From NCBI RefSeq assembly GCF_017676385.1, contig NZ_JAFFZN010000004.1, forward strand, positions 307,064-371,063: DNA of 64,000 bases, in the 5' to 3' direction. Position numbers and translations under genes: made by a program. Positions within the stretch are counted from its first letter, which is position 1, and the number at the start of each line of letters is the position of its first letter. The notes below the pieces were generated by a model, which saw nothing but the letters and a program-made list of their open reading frames with translations, was not told the DNA's origin and made no database searches. This DNA is from Streptomyces spirodelae (GTDB lineage: Bacteria > Actinomycetota > Actinomycetes > Streptomycetales > Streptomycetaceae). Below are positions 1 to 7,751 of the stretch, in pieces.

Positions 1-2
1 CC

Positions 3-110
3 GTCGCCTCCGAGTTCGGAATGCAGGTGAGGGACGCTCCGTGGGCCCGTGAGCTTGAGCTGCGCGACCCTGACGGCAACCGGCTTCGGATCGGCACGCC
101 GACGGAATGA
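3..110 (+). CDS. VOC-superfamily protein, C-terminal end only
   Basis: The window opens inside this gene, and the last 35 codons read through to a TGA. The visible tail contains the string ELELRDPDGNRLRIG, the usual last beta strand of glyoxalase/bleomycin-resistance (VOC) proteins, where the Glu of such a strand often binds the metal. Substrate and upstream context lie outside the window. The family call is good, but nothing can be said about function. Confidence 0.7.
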   Translation, partial: VASEFGMQVRDAPWARELELRDPDGNRLRIGTPTE

Positions 111-467
111 CACTCGCCGGGGCGAGCGGCAGCAAAGCTGTGCTGGTGGCTGAGCGAGTACGCGTCCGTGAGACCGGTGACAACGAGGGGCAGCGCCTGC
201 CGCGGATCATCCACCGGGGCGGCGGGTCGGTGGTGACGTGGCGGCGAGGGTGAAGCGCGGATCGGCCGGGGGCGGGCCGTCTTCCGGCGCACATCCGGCC
301 TGCCATGGGGGCCCGGAAGGGGCAGTGCGACCTCAGGAACTCGAACAACCGAGACAGCCCCCACTCCCGGCCATGGTGGTGCGCCTTGTGTGCACGGCCG
401 TATGCGTCGGTTCCTCTGATCGGGGACCGCCGTGTACGGTCGTCGCTCGGTCGGCGTCAAGTGGGGG

Positions 468-1919
468 ATGACAGTGAGCAGGAGGACCATGGCCGCGGCG
501 GGTGCAGTGATCGCCTCGCTGCTGCTCGGTGCGTGCACCGCCGACAGCGGGGAACCCACCGACGGCGGGGGGCCGTCGGCGGCTGCGTCGCCGTCGATGC
601 CCCCGAAACCGGCCGGGACCCCAGGCGACCTGCGGCGCGGACCCGACCGGCCCCCCGCCGGGTCCTCCGCGGACCGGCCCCGGACCGGTGACTTCAACGG
701 CGACGGCCGCGATGATCTGGCCGTGGCGACTGGCACCCACATCGCTGTGGTGTACGGCTCCGCCGCGGGGCCCGACCCGCGTACCCGCGCCACGGTGCGC
801 ATGCCCGAGGAGGTGGAAGTCGGCCCGTCGCCTGCCAAGCGGCTGCACCGGTCCGATCTCGACCAGGACGGATTCGTCGATCTGCTGGCCACGCTCGCCG
901 ACGGACGTCAGTACGCGCTGTGGGGCGGGGCGCGTGGCGTCACCGGCCCTCGACTGCTGGCCACGGGATACGCCGCCGACCCCGCGCCGCCTTCCGTGGG
1001 CTGGGGGCCGGGTGCGGCAGGGGACTTCGACGGGGACGGTAGCGGTGACGTCCTCTGGCTCGGCACGGGGACGGGGCCGGTGGGGGTCATTCACTATGGC
1101 CCGTTCAGCCGGGCCGGTGAGCCCACCCGCACACAGACCCTCGACGCCGAATACGCCGACAACAGCGAGCCGTACAAGGCGACCGCCGGTGACTGGAACG
1201 GCGACGGCCGCAGCGACTTCACGGTGTGGTTCCGCTGGACGGACCCGGAGGACGAGGGCGACGACGAGACCCGGATCGACGACGTGCTGCACTTCCGTGG
1301 TACCGGGAAAGGCGCGGACCTCTTGCGCGAGTATCCCGACCACCGCGCGCTGAAAGGCTTCGCCTGCGATGTGGAGGACGACGGCACGGATGAGACATGC
1401 CATGTCGGCTTCGACTCCTCCCGGCAGGAACTGACGGTGAGCATCACCGGCAGTTCCGGCGAGGGCCCCGGCACGGGTGCCTCCATGAGTGTCACCTTCC
1501 GCGATGTGCCCGGGCTCGATGCGCCCAAGGGCTTCAACGGCGGCGATGTGGTCGGCGAGGCGGTAGGAGACGTGACCGGCGACGGAAGACCCGACCTCGT
1601 GCTGGGCCTGAGCGGCGCCAACAAGGCCCACGGCGCGGTGGTGCTGCTCCCCGATGTGGCGCACGCCGACCGCGACTCCCGGCTGCAGTCCGTCGACCTG
1701 GAATCTGCCGGTGTCCCGGGTGAGAACAAGCCACATGCGCGCCCACGCTTTCGTCCGCGGCCCCCGCTACTCGATGTGGACGGCGACGGGGCTCTCGACG
1801 TCCTGGCCACCGCCAAGCAGGACCCCAGGCACTTTTGGCTGCTCCCTGGTTCGGCCAAGGGCCTGAACACCGAGACCACCCGGCGGCTCTTGCGATCGGA
1901 CCTGGGCATCCCGCGCTGA
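468..1919 (+). CDS. FG-GAP/VCBS repeat secreted lipoprotein
   Basis: Predicted exported lipoprotein of about 483 residues. The N-terminus is MTVSRR, a hydrophobic run and the lipobox LLLGAC, so it should be lipidated on Cys and held on the outer face of the membrane. The rest is a beta-propeller-like series of calcium-binding FG-GAP repeats, visible as DFNGDGRDD, DLDQDGFVD, DFDGDGSGD, DWNGDGRSD, DVTGDGRPD and LDVDGDGALD. Such proteins usually take part in extracellular binding or adhesion, and no catalytic domain is visible. ATG 468 was chosen because it leaves a short basic n-region. ATG 489, behind AGGAGG at 480-485, is a real alternative and keeps the lipobox. It stands alone. Confidence 0.85.
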   Translation: MTVSRRTMAAAGAVIASLLLGACTADSGEPTDGGGPSAAASPSMPPKPAGTPGDLRRGPDRPPAGSSADRPRTGDFNGDGRDDLAVATGTHIAVVYGSAAGPDPRTRATVRMPEEVEVGPSPAKRLHRSDLDQDGFVDLLATLADGRQYALWGGARGVTGPRLLATGYAADPAPPSVGWGPGAAGDFDGDGSGDVLWLGTGTGPVGVIHYGPFSRAGEPTRTQTLDAEYADNSEPYKATAGDWNGDGRSDFTVWFRWTDPEDEGDDETRIDDVLHFRGTGKGADLLREYPDHRALKGFACDVEDDGTDETCHVGFDSSRQELTVSITGSSGEGPGTGASMSVTFRDVPGLDAPKGFNGGDVVGEAVGDVTGDGRPDLVLGLSGANKAHGAVVLLPDVAHADRDSRLQSVDLESAGVPGENKPHARPRFRPRPPLLDVDGDGALDVLATAKQDPRHFWLLPGSAKGLNTETTRRLLRSDLGIPR

Positions 1920-2165
1920 GCGCCGCGCGAGGACAGAGCGAGCGGTCACGAACTCGACAGCCCGGCAGGGTCGGGCAGCCGTCCGCGACGGGCCCCTGGT
2001 GTCAGGGAAGCATGGTGCGGCGGTACCCAGCCGGTCCAGAGGGACAAGGCCCACCGTGGCGCCTGAGCACAAGAACGGGCACGACAGTCGGCGGGCAGCG
2101 CCGCCTGGAACGGTGTGCCCTGGACGCGCCCGCCCCTTCTACGACTGCGCGCAAGCGACCGCTGA

Positions 2166-2330
2166 GCATCGAGTGGCACAGGTCGCCTCGCCGCTCTCGA
2201 CGTGCGCCCGCGCATCGACATGCAGATCCTGCGGCACGGCAAGATCGCCATCACGATGCAGGTCTACACGCGCGCACCGTCCGAGGAGACACGCAAGGCG
2301 CTGCGGAAGCTCGGCAAGCACCTTGGCGGC
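2166..2330 (+). pseudogene. Tyrosine integrase, C-terminal fragment
   Basis: An open stretch just after an in-frame stop (2163-2165) reads ALDVRPRIDMQILRHG, KIAITMQVYTRAPSEETRKA and LRKLGKHLGG. This matches the end of actinobacterial tyrosine recombinases, including the Arg/His region and the TMxxYT segment that carries the catalytic Tyr. The rest of the integrase is missing, so this is a relic of an integrated element. It lies just past the 3' end of the convergent MFS gene. The remainder of 1920-2369 shows nothing I can support. Confidence 0.6.
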
Positions 2331-2369
2331 CCGGTCGACGATACCCGGCTGCCGGGCTCGGCTTCGGGC

Positions 2370-3677
2370 TCAGTTCACTGCCGACCGTCCGCCCGGATCC
2401 GGCCGGGCTACCGCTGCGATCTTTCCGCCCGCCACACCGGCGGCGGCTGGAGCCGTGGCAGCCGGCGCGCTCCTCCTCGACCGGGCCTGCCATGCCCGGT
2501 CGAGGAGGATGAGGGGCACCGCGGCGGCGGCCAGGCCGGCCCCGATCAAGCAGACCGAGGTGAGCGCGGCCCCCTGTGTGAGTGCGGCGGCTGCCAGGAC
2601 GGGGGTGATGCTGATGCCCAGTTGGAACGCTGACACGTTGGTGGAGCCGGCGAGGCTCGGCGCGTCGGCTGCGAGGGCGAAGACACGTCCGTAGAGGGCC
2701 GGGTTCAGCACGAAAGCGGCGACACCGATCAGGAACACCATGGGCACCACTGCCCAGACCTGATGGATGGCGACCACCATTCCGGCGGAGAGGACCACGA
2801 TCGCCGATGCGCCGGTGAGGAGGGCGACGTGCGGGTGCTTGTCGGAGACCCGGCCGCCGATGGACAGACCGATGAACGCACCGACCCCGAAGAGGGCGAG
2901 GATCGCCGGGATACGGATCTCGGGGACGGCGGTGATGTCTGCCAGCATGGCTGCCAGATAGTTGTAAGTGATCATGTACGCCGCAGTGGTCAGAATCGTG
3001 ATCGCGTAGATTGCCCAGAGCTTCGGGTTCCGCATCGTAGCCAGTTCGCGCGACACGCTCGGGGCGGTGGGCCGGTCGCCATCCGCATCGGCCGCGGGGA
3101 GTCCGAGGAGGCAACCAACGATCCCGGCGACCGTCAGCGCCACCACGGCCCAGAAGCCGACGCGCCATTGGGTGAAGTGACTGAGCAGCGTTCCTGCCGG
3201 GCCGCCCGCGACCATGGCCACACTGAGCCCAGCGACCACGACGCCGGAAGCGCGCGCGTTCCGGTCCGGTGTCACCAGGCCGATCGCGGTCACCGATGCG
3301 ACAGCGAAGAAGCCCGCGTAGGCCACGCCCGAGATCACCCTGGTCACCAGCAGGACCTGGTAGTTGCCCAGCAGTCCGACCACGATGCCGGCGGCGAAGG
3401 CACCCTGGGTCACCACCAGCGCGGTGCGCCGGGGCCAGTGCAGGCTGAGCACGGCACATGGTGGCCCTCCGAGTACGACCCCCAGCGCGAAGGCAGTGAT
3501 CAGAAATCCGGCCGAGGAGAGCGTGACGTCGAAGTCAGCTGCCACCCTCGGCAGTACGCCCGCCAGCAGGAACTCCGCAGTCCCCATAGCGAACAAGCTG
3601 AACCCGAGCAGGTACACGCCGACAGGCAACCTGCCGGCGGCACTGTTCCGGGAGGTTCTGGTGGGGGTGGCGGTCAT
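2370..3677 (-). CDS. MFS drug exporter, Cmx/CmlR-like (DHA1)
   Basis: Twelve-helix major facilitator protein of 435 residues, predicted proton-coupled drug exporter in the inner membrane. It opens with LPVGVYLLGFSLFAMGTAEF and ends its last helix with VPLILLDRAW, the pattern of chloramphenicol-efflux proteins of the Cmx/CmlR group. Substrate is inferred from family only. The last 35 or so residues (after ARSRR) are not membrane-like and look like read-through into foreign sequence. A 16-bp perfect inverted repeat lies in the coding DNA just where the family would normally stop. The neighbours are an integrase tail downstream and a deiminase fragment upstream, suggesting that the gene arrived with mobile DNA. 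Confidence 0.8.
   Translation of the reverse strand: MTATPTRTSRNSAAGRLPVGVYLLGFSLFAMGTAEFLLAGVLPRVAADFDVTLSSAGFLITAFALGVVLGGPPCAVLSLHWPRRTALVVTQGAFAAGIVVGLLGNYQVLLVTRVISGVAYAGFFAVASVTAIGLVTPDRNARASGVVVAGLSVAMVAGGPAGTLLSHFTQWRVGFWAVVALTVAGIVGCLLGLPAADADGDRPTAPSVSRELATMRNPKLWAIYAITILTTAAYMITYNYLAAMLADITAVPEIRIPAILALFGVGAFIGLSIGGRVSDKHPHVALLTGASAIVVLSAGMVVAIHQVWAVVPMVFLIGVAAFVLNPALYGRVFALAADAPSLAGSTNVSAFQLGISITPVLAAAALTQGAALTSVCLIGAGLAAAAVPLILLDRAWQARSRRSAPAATAPAAAGVAGGKIAAVARPDPGGRSAVN
2471..2509. repeat. 16-bp perfect inverted repeat in the 3' end of the MFS gene
   Basis: TCCTCCTCGACCGGGC (2471-2486) is repeated as its exact reverse complement at 2494-2509 around a 7-nt loop. It spans the codons for the end of the last helix of the exporter. 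It has no T-run, but such long GC hairpins can end transcription in Streptomyces. It may mark the old gene end. Confidence 0.7.
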
Positions 3678-3907
3678 CGGCGCACACCCCCGATGTCACC
3701 TCGGCCGCCTGCGGCGGCAGCGGCTACGACCACCGGCCCGTCCGCCCGGCCCCCGGCGATGACGGTGCCCCACGGCGCCGGTGCCGCCGATCCGCTCACT
3801 GCATGCTTTGTCGCGTCCATTTGGACCACCTCCACCGAGAGGATCGGGACGGTCGCCCGCTTCCGGCAAAGACCGTTGCCGTTTCCGGGACACAATTGGT
3901 TGACTGA

Positions 3908-4223
3908 CGACCAGTCACGCGGCGTCCTGGAGAACACGACCGACGCTCGTGGAAGAAGGTTCGAGATCATTGACCTCCCCGAACCCGACCCCACCCGGCT
4001 CGGCCGCCGCGGGGAGGACTTCCTCGGCTCCTACGCCAACTACTACATCGCCAACGACGCCGTCCTCATCCCCCGCTTCGGCGACCGCAAAGCCGACCAG
4101 CAGGCCGCCGCCGTCATCGGCGACCTCTACCCCGACCGCGAGGTCGTCCAGCTGGAGATCCACACCGTCGCCGAAGGCGGCGGCGGCATCCACTGCGCCA
4201 CCCAACAGCAGCCCAGGGCCTGA
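3908..4223 (+). pseudogene. Agmatine deiminase, C-terminal fragment
   Basis: About 100 codons match the C-terminal third of agmatine deiminase (PAD-porph family), which turns agmatine into N-carbamoylputrescine. The fragment begins near RGVLENTTDARGRRFEI, then shows SYANYYIANDAVLIPRFGD and ends with GGGGIHCATQQQP. That last motif holds the catalytic Cys. The first two thirds of the enzyme are absent, and the upstream sequence belongs to the promoter side of the divergent MFS gene, so the gene was cut by a rearrangement near 3,905. It cannot make an active enzyme. The 230 bp before it (3678-3907) hold no gene. Confidence 0.75.
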
Positions 4224-4673
4224 AGAGAGCAACAGCTCGTTAGGTGTTGCCCGCTTCCCGTGAGGTTGAGGCACAGCCGCAGACCCCCCGGCGACTACTG
4301 CTTCCTGGTGAACCGGCCGATGTCGACCCTGCTGGGGATGTCGATCTCGACCAGCGATACTCCGGCAGGGCGGCCGGAAAGCCGGCCGGCGAGACCGGTG
4401 ACGGTCTTCCGTGTGATCGCGAGGTGTTCGAGGTGGGGTTCGGCCTCCCGAAGCCGGGCCTGCGGTTCGCCGACTCGGTTTCGTTCACCCACACGTGAGG
4501 CGCCACAAGATCAGGGACTGTGTCCATCACCTTGTGTGCGTAGTCGCCGCACCCCTCCAGTGCGCGGCTTGTCAGGGCGGAGGAGGCCGGCGTCGCAGTG
4601 GACCGGCTGATGACGGTACCTGCGACACAGAAGACCCCGCTGCCGGTAGGGCTCTGCCGCAGTGAATCCGGCT
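4224..4673. other. Intergenic stretch with no recognised gene
   Basis: The stretch lies between the deiminase relic and the TetR gene. A 65-codon frame at 4295-4492 on the minus strand (start MGERNRVGEPQARLREAE) has a helix-like composition but no family I recognise. No promoter or repeat stands out. Confidence 0.4.
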
Positions 4674-5282
4674 TCAGTGAGGCTGGCTCGGCGGACGGGC
4701 GGCAACGACGCGGCGGAAGAGGGCCTGGACGGCTCCGGTGATGTCGGTGCCGGTCTGGGTGTGGTGGCAGGGGCCGGTGTAGGCGTGGGTGAGGAAGTCC
4801 GCGGTGAGTTGGGGGTCGGGTACGTCGAACTCGCCCGCCGTGTGGCCTTCCGTGAGGAGGGTGACGAGCAGGTCGCGGGCGACGGTGGCGGGTTCCTCGC
4901 CGGTGGCGCCGCCGGGTTCGTGGAAGAGCTGGTGGTAGAGCTCGTGGTGATCCTGTTCGGCAGCGATCCAGGCGGCGACGAGTCCGTCGAGACGTTCGGT
5001 CCAGGTCAGGCCGGGCTGTTCCAGGAGGGCGGCGGGCTGCTGGAGCATGCGGTCCCACATTTCGGCCTGGAGGGCGGCCAGGAGTTCGTGTTTGGAGTCG
5101 AAGTAGAGGTAGACCGTGCCCTTGGCGACCCCGGCGCGGGCGGCGACCTTGCTGACGGTCAGGGCCTCGTAGCCGTCGGCCAGGAGGAGGGCGGCCGTGG
5201 CGTCGAGGATCTGGCGGCGGCGGACGTCCGGGGGCTGGAAGCGGCCGGTGGGCTGGGCAGGGGCGGACTGGTCCGCGGGCAC
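4674..5282 (-). CDS. TetR-family repressor
   Basis: DNA-binding repressor of about 202 residues. The helix-turn-helix lies near the start (ILDATAALLLADGYEALTVS, then VAARAGVAKGTVYLYFDSK), followed by a helical ligand-binding domain. I chose the GTG at 5282 because GGAGG sits just upstream (about 5287-5291). A longer frame from ATG 5351 would run across the palindrome at 5309-5331, which looks like its own operator. The gene follows the broken methyltransferase gene on the same strand. A related double palindrome lies between that gene and the flavoprotein gene, so this repressor probably controls the whole cassette. The inducer is unknown. Confidence 0.85.
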   Translation of the reverse strand: MPADQSAPAQPTGRFQPPDVRRRQILDATAALLLADGYEALTVSKVAARAGVAKGTVYLYFDSKHELLAALQAEMWDRMLQQPAALLEQPGLTWTERLDGLVAAWIAAEQDHHELYHQLFHEPGGATGEEPATVARDLLVTLLTEGHTAGEFDVPDPQLTADFLTHAYTGPCHHTQTGTDITGAVQALFRRVVAARPPSQPH

Positions 5283-5308
5283 GGTCCCTCCTTCGTTGTC
5301 GGGTGACT

Positions 5309-5331
5309 GACTGACCGGTGGTCGGTCAGTC
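5309..5331. promoter_or_regulatory. Probable TetR operator
   Basis: Nine-base arms GACTGACCG and CGGTCAGTC surround a 5-nt centre, just upstream of the TetR start. It shares the TGACC...GGTCA core with the double site at 6033-6074, which supports one regulator binding both. It overlaps the stop codon of the methyltransferase relic. Confidence 0.6.
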
Positions 5332-6006
5332 GGCGGACTCCAGGGTGTCATGCGGCTTGCGTGCGATGACGATGACCGCGTGGTCCTCGCTGGGGTGCTG
5401 GATGCGCGGTACGACTTTCCGTTCGGCGCGCACGATGTCCAGGCCGAGTGCGGTGAAGGCTTCGGTCAGCTCGGCGAGAGTGGCGAGGTCACCGGGTGCA
5501 CCCCAGTCGCAGGCTTCCTCGTCCCATTCACCCAGGGCCAGGATCCCGCCGGGGGCGAGTGCGCTGGCCAGGACCGCGAGGGTCGCGGTACGAGCGGGTC
5601 CGCGGGGCGGAAGCGCGTAGGAGCTGAGGGCGAAGTCTTAGGTGGTCTCGGGCTGTCAGGTGGGGCTGTCGGCGACGGCGAGATCCACCCGGCCGTCCAG
5701 GTCGCGGGCGCAGGCGCTGGCGCGGGTGGAGGCGATGGCGCGGGACGCGAGGTCCACGCCGGTGACGCGCCAGCCGCGTTCGGCGAGCGCGAGGGCGTTG
5801 CCGCCGGCGCCGCAGCCCAGGTCGAGGGCCCTGCCTGGGGGGAGGTCGTCGGCGGGGGCGAGGAGCGCCAGGTCGGGGTCGGCGGTGTCGCTGCCGTCGC
5901 CGGTATAGAAGTCGTCCCACGCGAAGTCCGGGTACGAGGCGGCCCCGGGCCCGTGGGTGTGGGAGCTGTCGTGCGCGTGGCAAGCGTGGCCGGTGGTGTG
6001 GGTCAC
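5326..6006 (-). pseudogene. Class I SAM methyltransferase with two in-frame stops
   Basis: The frame opens at a GTG (6006) behind GGAGG. It has a His-rich start (THTTGHACHAHDSSHTHG) and the SAM-binding motif I ALDLGCGAGGNALALAERGW. At VADSPT it meets TGA, five codons later TAA, and then continues in the same frame through DFALSSYALPPRG, GGILALGEWDEEACDWG and DHAVIVIARKP to a stop at 5326. Relatives would be expected to have SPT-W-QPETT-Y-DF here, so TGG became TGA and a Tyr codon became TAA. Without read-through, only the SAM-binding half is made. It diverges from the flavoprotein gene and precedes the TetR gene. Sequencing error is possible but would need two events in 18 bases. Confidence 0.75.
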
Positions 6007-6032
6007 ATTTCCTCCAGTGGGAATGAGATCGA

Positions 6033-6074
6033 TCGAATGACCATTGGTCAGTAGTATGACCGATGGTCATTCGA
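6033..6074. promoter_or_regulatory. Double palindromic operator between divergent genes
   Basis: TCGAATGACCATTGGTCA (6033-6050) and its near-exact reverse complement (6057-6074, 17 of 18 bases) are separated by 6 nt. Each arm itself holds a small palindrome (TGACCATTGGTCA, TGACCGATGGTCA). The site lies in the 96-bp gap between the methyltransferase relic (-) and the flavoprotein gene (+), where it can control both promoters. Confidence 0.7.
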
Positions 6075-6102
6075 TTTCGTCAAGTCCCTTCGGAGGCATC
6101 TC

Positions 6103-7026
6103 ATGGACACCACCGCCCAGTACGACACCGTGATCATCGGTGGCGGGCCCGCCGGCCTGACGGCCGCGCAGGCCCTGACCCGCTACCGATGCCGCTCCCT
6201 GGTGATCGAGTCCCCCGCCCCGCCCCGCAACGCCGCTTCCCGCGGTGTGCACGGCCTGATCGGCCTGGAGGGCGCCACCCCCGACGAACTGCGCTCCCGC
6301 GCCTGGGAGGAGCTGGACCGCTACGGCCTGGCCCGGCGGCTCGACGCCACGGTCAGCGAGATCACCCCGCTGCCCGGCGACGGCCTCACCGTTCGCACGG
6401 ACGACGGGACCACCGCCTGGGCCCGGAACGTCATCCTGGCCACCGGCGTCATCGACCAGCACCCCGACGGCGTGGACGGCTTCGCCGCATGCTGGGGCCG
6501 CACGGTGATCCACTGCCCCTTCTGCATCGGCGAGGAGAACGCCGAGCGCACCTGGGCCCTGGTCGCCGACGACGCCCGCTACCTCGGCATGGCCGCCACC
6601 GCCTTCCGCGCCTGGACCGGCGACACCATCGCCATCGCCCCGCCCGCACTGCCCGGCGCCGACGACCTGCGCCGGAATCTGCGCGAGCAGGGCAGTGACC
6701 TCGTCCAGGGCGAGATCACCCGCCTGCACCACACCGACGGCGACCTGCACGCCGTGGAGCTGGCCGACGGCACCCTCCTGGAACGCCAGACCCTGCTGTG
6801 GCCCCAGCCGCAGCGCCAGGTCCCGCTCGTCGAGCGCCTGGCCGCGGAGCACGGCCTGGCCCTGAGCGACGGCTACGTCACAGTGGACGACGGCCGCCAG
6901 ACCAGCATCCCCGGCCTCTACGCCGCCGGCGACCTGACCGGCCAGACCTGGCAGCAGGGAGTCGTCCCCGCCGTCACCGCTGGAAGCGCCGCAGCCGACG
7001 CCATCCACTTCGCCCACCTGGCCTGA
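6103..7026 (+). CDS. Thioredoxin-reductase-like FAD oxidoreductase
   Basis: Flavoprotein of 307 residues, the length of low-molecular-weight thioredoxin reductases. The FAD-binding GGGPAG is at residues 13-18, a redox pair CPFC at 138-141, and the C-terminal FAD motif PGLYAAGDLTG before the end. The region where an NADPH GxGxxA motif is expected reads ALVADDARYLGMAAT, so the classic nucleotide motif is missing. That resembles dithiol oxidases (GliT/HlmI type) or reductases using another partner. The start is supported by GGAGG-like sequence before ATG 6103. It diverges from the methyltransferase relic over a double operator and is followed 28 bp later by another SAM-fold gene, suggesting a thiol or volatile-metabolite detoxification unit. 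Confidence 0.8.
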   Translation: MDTTAQYDTVIIGGGPAGLTAAQALTRYRCRSLVIESPAPPRNAASRGVHGLIGLEGATPDELRSRAWEELDRYGLARRLDATVSEITPLPGDGLTVRTDDGTTAWARNVILATGVIDQHPDGVDGFAACWGRTVIHCPFCIGEENAERTWALVADDARYLGMAATAFRAWTGDTIAIAPPALPGADDLRRNLREQGSDLVQGEITRLHHTDGDLHAVELADGTLLERQTLLWPQPQRQVPLVERLAAEHGLALSDGYVTVDDGRQTSIPGLYAAGDLTGQTWQQGVVPAVTAGSAAADAIHFAHLA

Positions 7027-7054
7027 GGGCCCCGACACCCCACCGGAGCCCGCC

Positions 7055-7699
7055 GTGCCCGAGCAGGACTTCACCGACTACATCGACCGCATCGGCGGCC
7101 ACGTCGGTGACCGCACCCCCCTCTACCAGGCCGTCGCCGCACACACCGGAGCCCGCCGCGTCCTTTACCCCGGCAGCTACCTCGACCTCGCCCCCTCCTA
7201 CCACTGGCCCGATGTCACCTACCTCGACGCCGACGCCCGCGCCCGCGCGGCCTTCCAGGGCCCCGACGCCACCACCCTCGCCACCCGGCACAAGCAGTAC
7301 CCGGAACAACCCCGCATCGCGTTCGTCCCCGGCGACTACACCCGCACCCTCGCGGAACTGCCCGCGGCCGAGTGGGATCTGGTGATCTCCCTGTATGCGG
7401 GTCCCGTCTCCGAACACGCCACCCGCTGCCTGCGCCCAGGGGGCTGGCTCCTGGCCAACAACAGCCACGCCGACGCCGGCCTCGCCCACCTCGACCCCCG
7501 CTACCGGCTCGCCGCCGTCCTCCACCACCGCTCCGGCCACTACCGCCTCACCACCGACGACCTCGACCGCTACCTGCAGCCCCAACGCCCGCCCCACCCC
7601 ACCCGCGAACAACTCCACGCCACAGGCAGAGGCACCGCCTACACCCACCCGGCCACCGCCTACCTCTTCCGCCTCCACCCCCGCACGCGCGAAACGTAG
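7055..7699 (+). CDS. SAM-methyltransferase-fold protein of unknown role
   Basis: GTG-started protein of 214 residues in one transcription unit with the flavoprotein gene (28-bp gap). It shows a Rossmann-type pattern: VLYPGSYLDLAPSYHW as a motif I position without the Gly triplet, YLDAD as the acidic end of strand 2, WDLVISLYAG as strand 4, and LRPGGWLLANNSHAD. This is the layout of class I methyltransferases, although the missing GxGxG makes SAM binding uncertain. No substrate can be given. Confidence 0.65.
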   Translation: MPEQDFTDYIDRIGGHVGDRTPLYQAVAAHTGARRVLYPGSYLDLAPSYHWPDVTYLDADARARAAFQGPDATTLATRHKQYPEQPRIAFVPGDYTRTLAELPAAEWDLVISLYAGPVSEHATRCLRPGGWLLANNSHADAGLAHLDPRYRLAAVLHHRSGHYRLTTDDLDRYLQPQRPPHPTREQLHATGRGTAYTHPATAYLFRLHPRTRET

Positions 7700-7751
7700 A
7701 CCCGGCCGGGTTCTGCGGCACGTGCCACAGTGGTCAGCGCCTCCGAGCAGA

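Noticed and set aside
333..1736. Long open frame antisense to the FG-GAP lipoprotein gene
   Set aside because: Composition is Arg/Gly/Val-rich with no domain. The plus-strand frame has a signal peptide and repeats, so this is a high-GC shadow.
2763..4223. 486-codon plus-strand frame ending in the agmatine deiminase fragment
   Set aside because: Its first 380 codons are antisense to the MFS gene and are rich in His, Asp and Arg. Only the last 100 codons are real deiminase sequence.
5641..5670. TGA in the methyltransferase relic as selenocysteine codon
   Set aside because: A TAA follows five codons later, the expected residue is Trp and not Cys, and no SECIS-like hairpin was seen.
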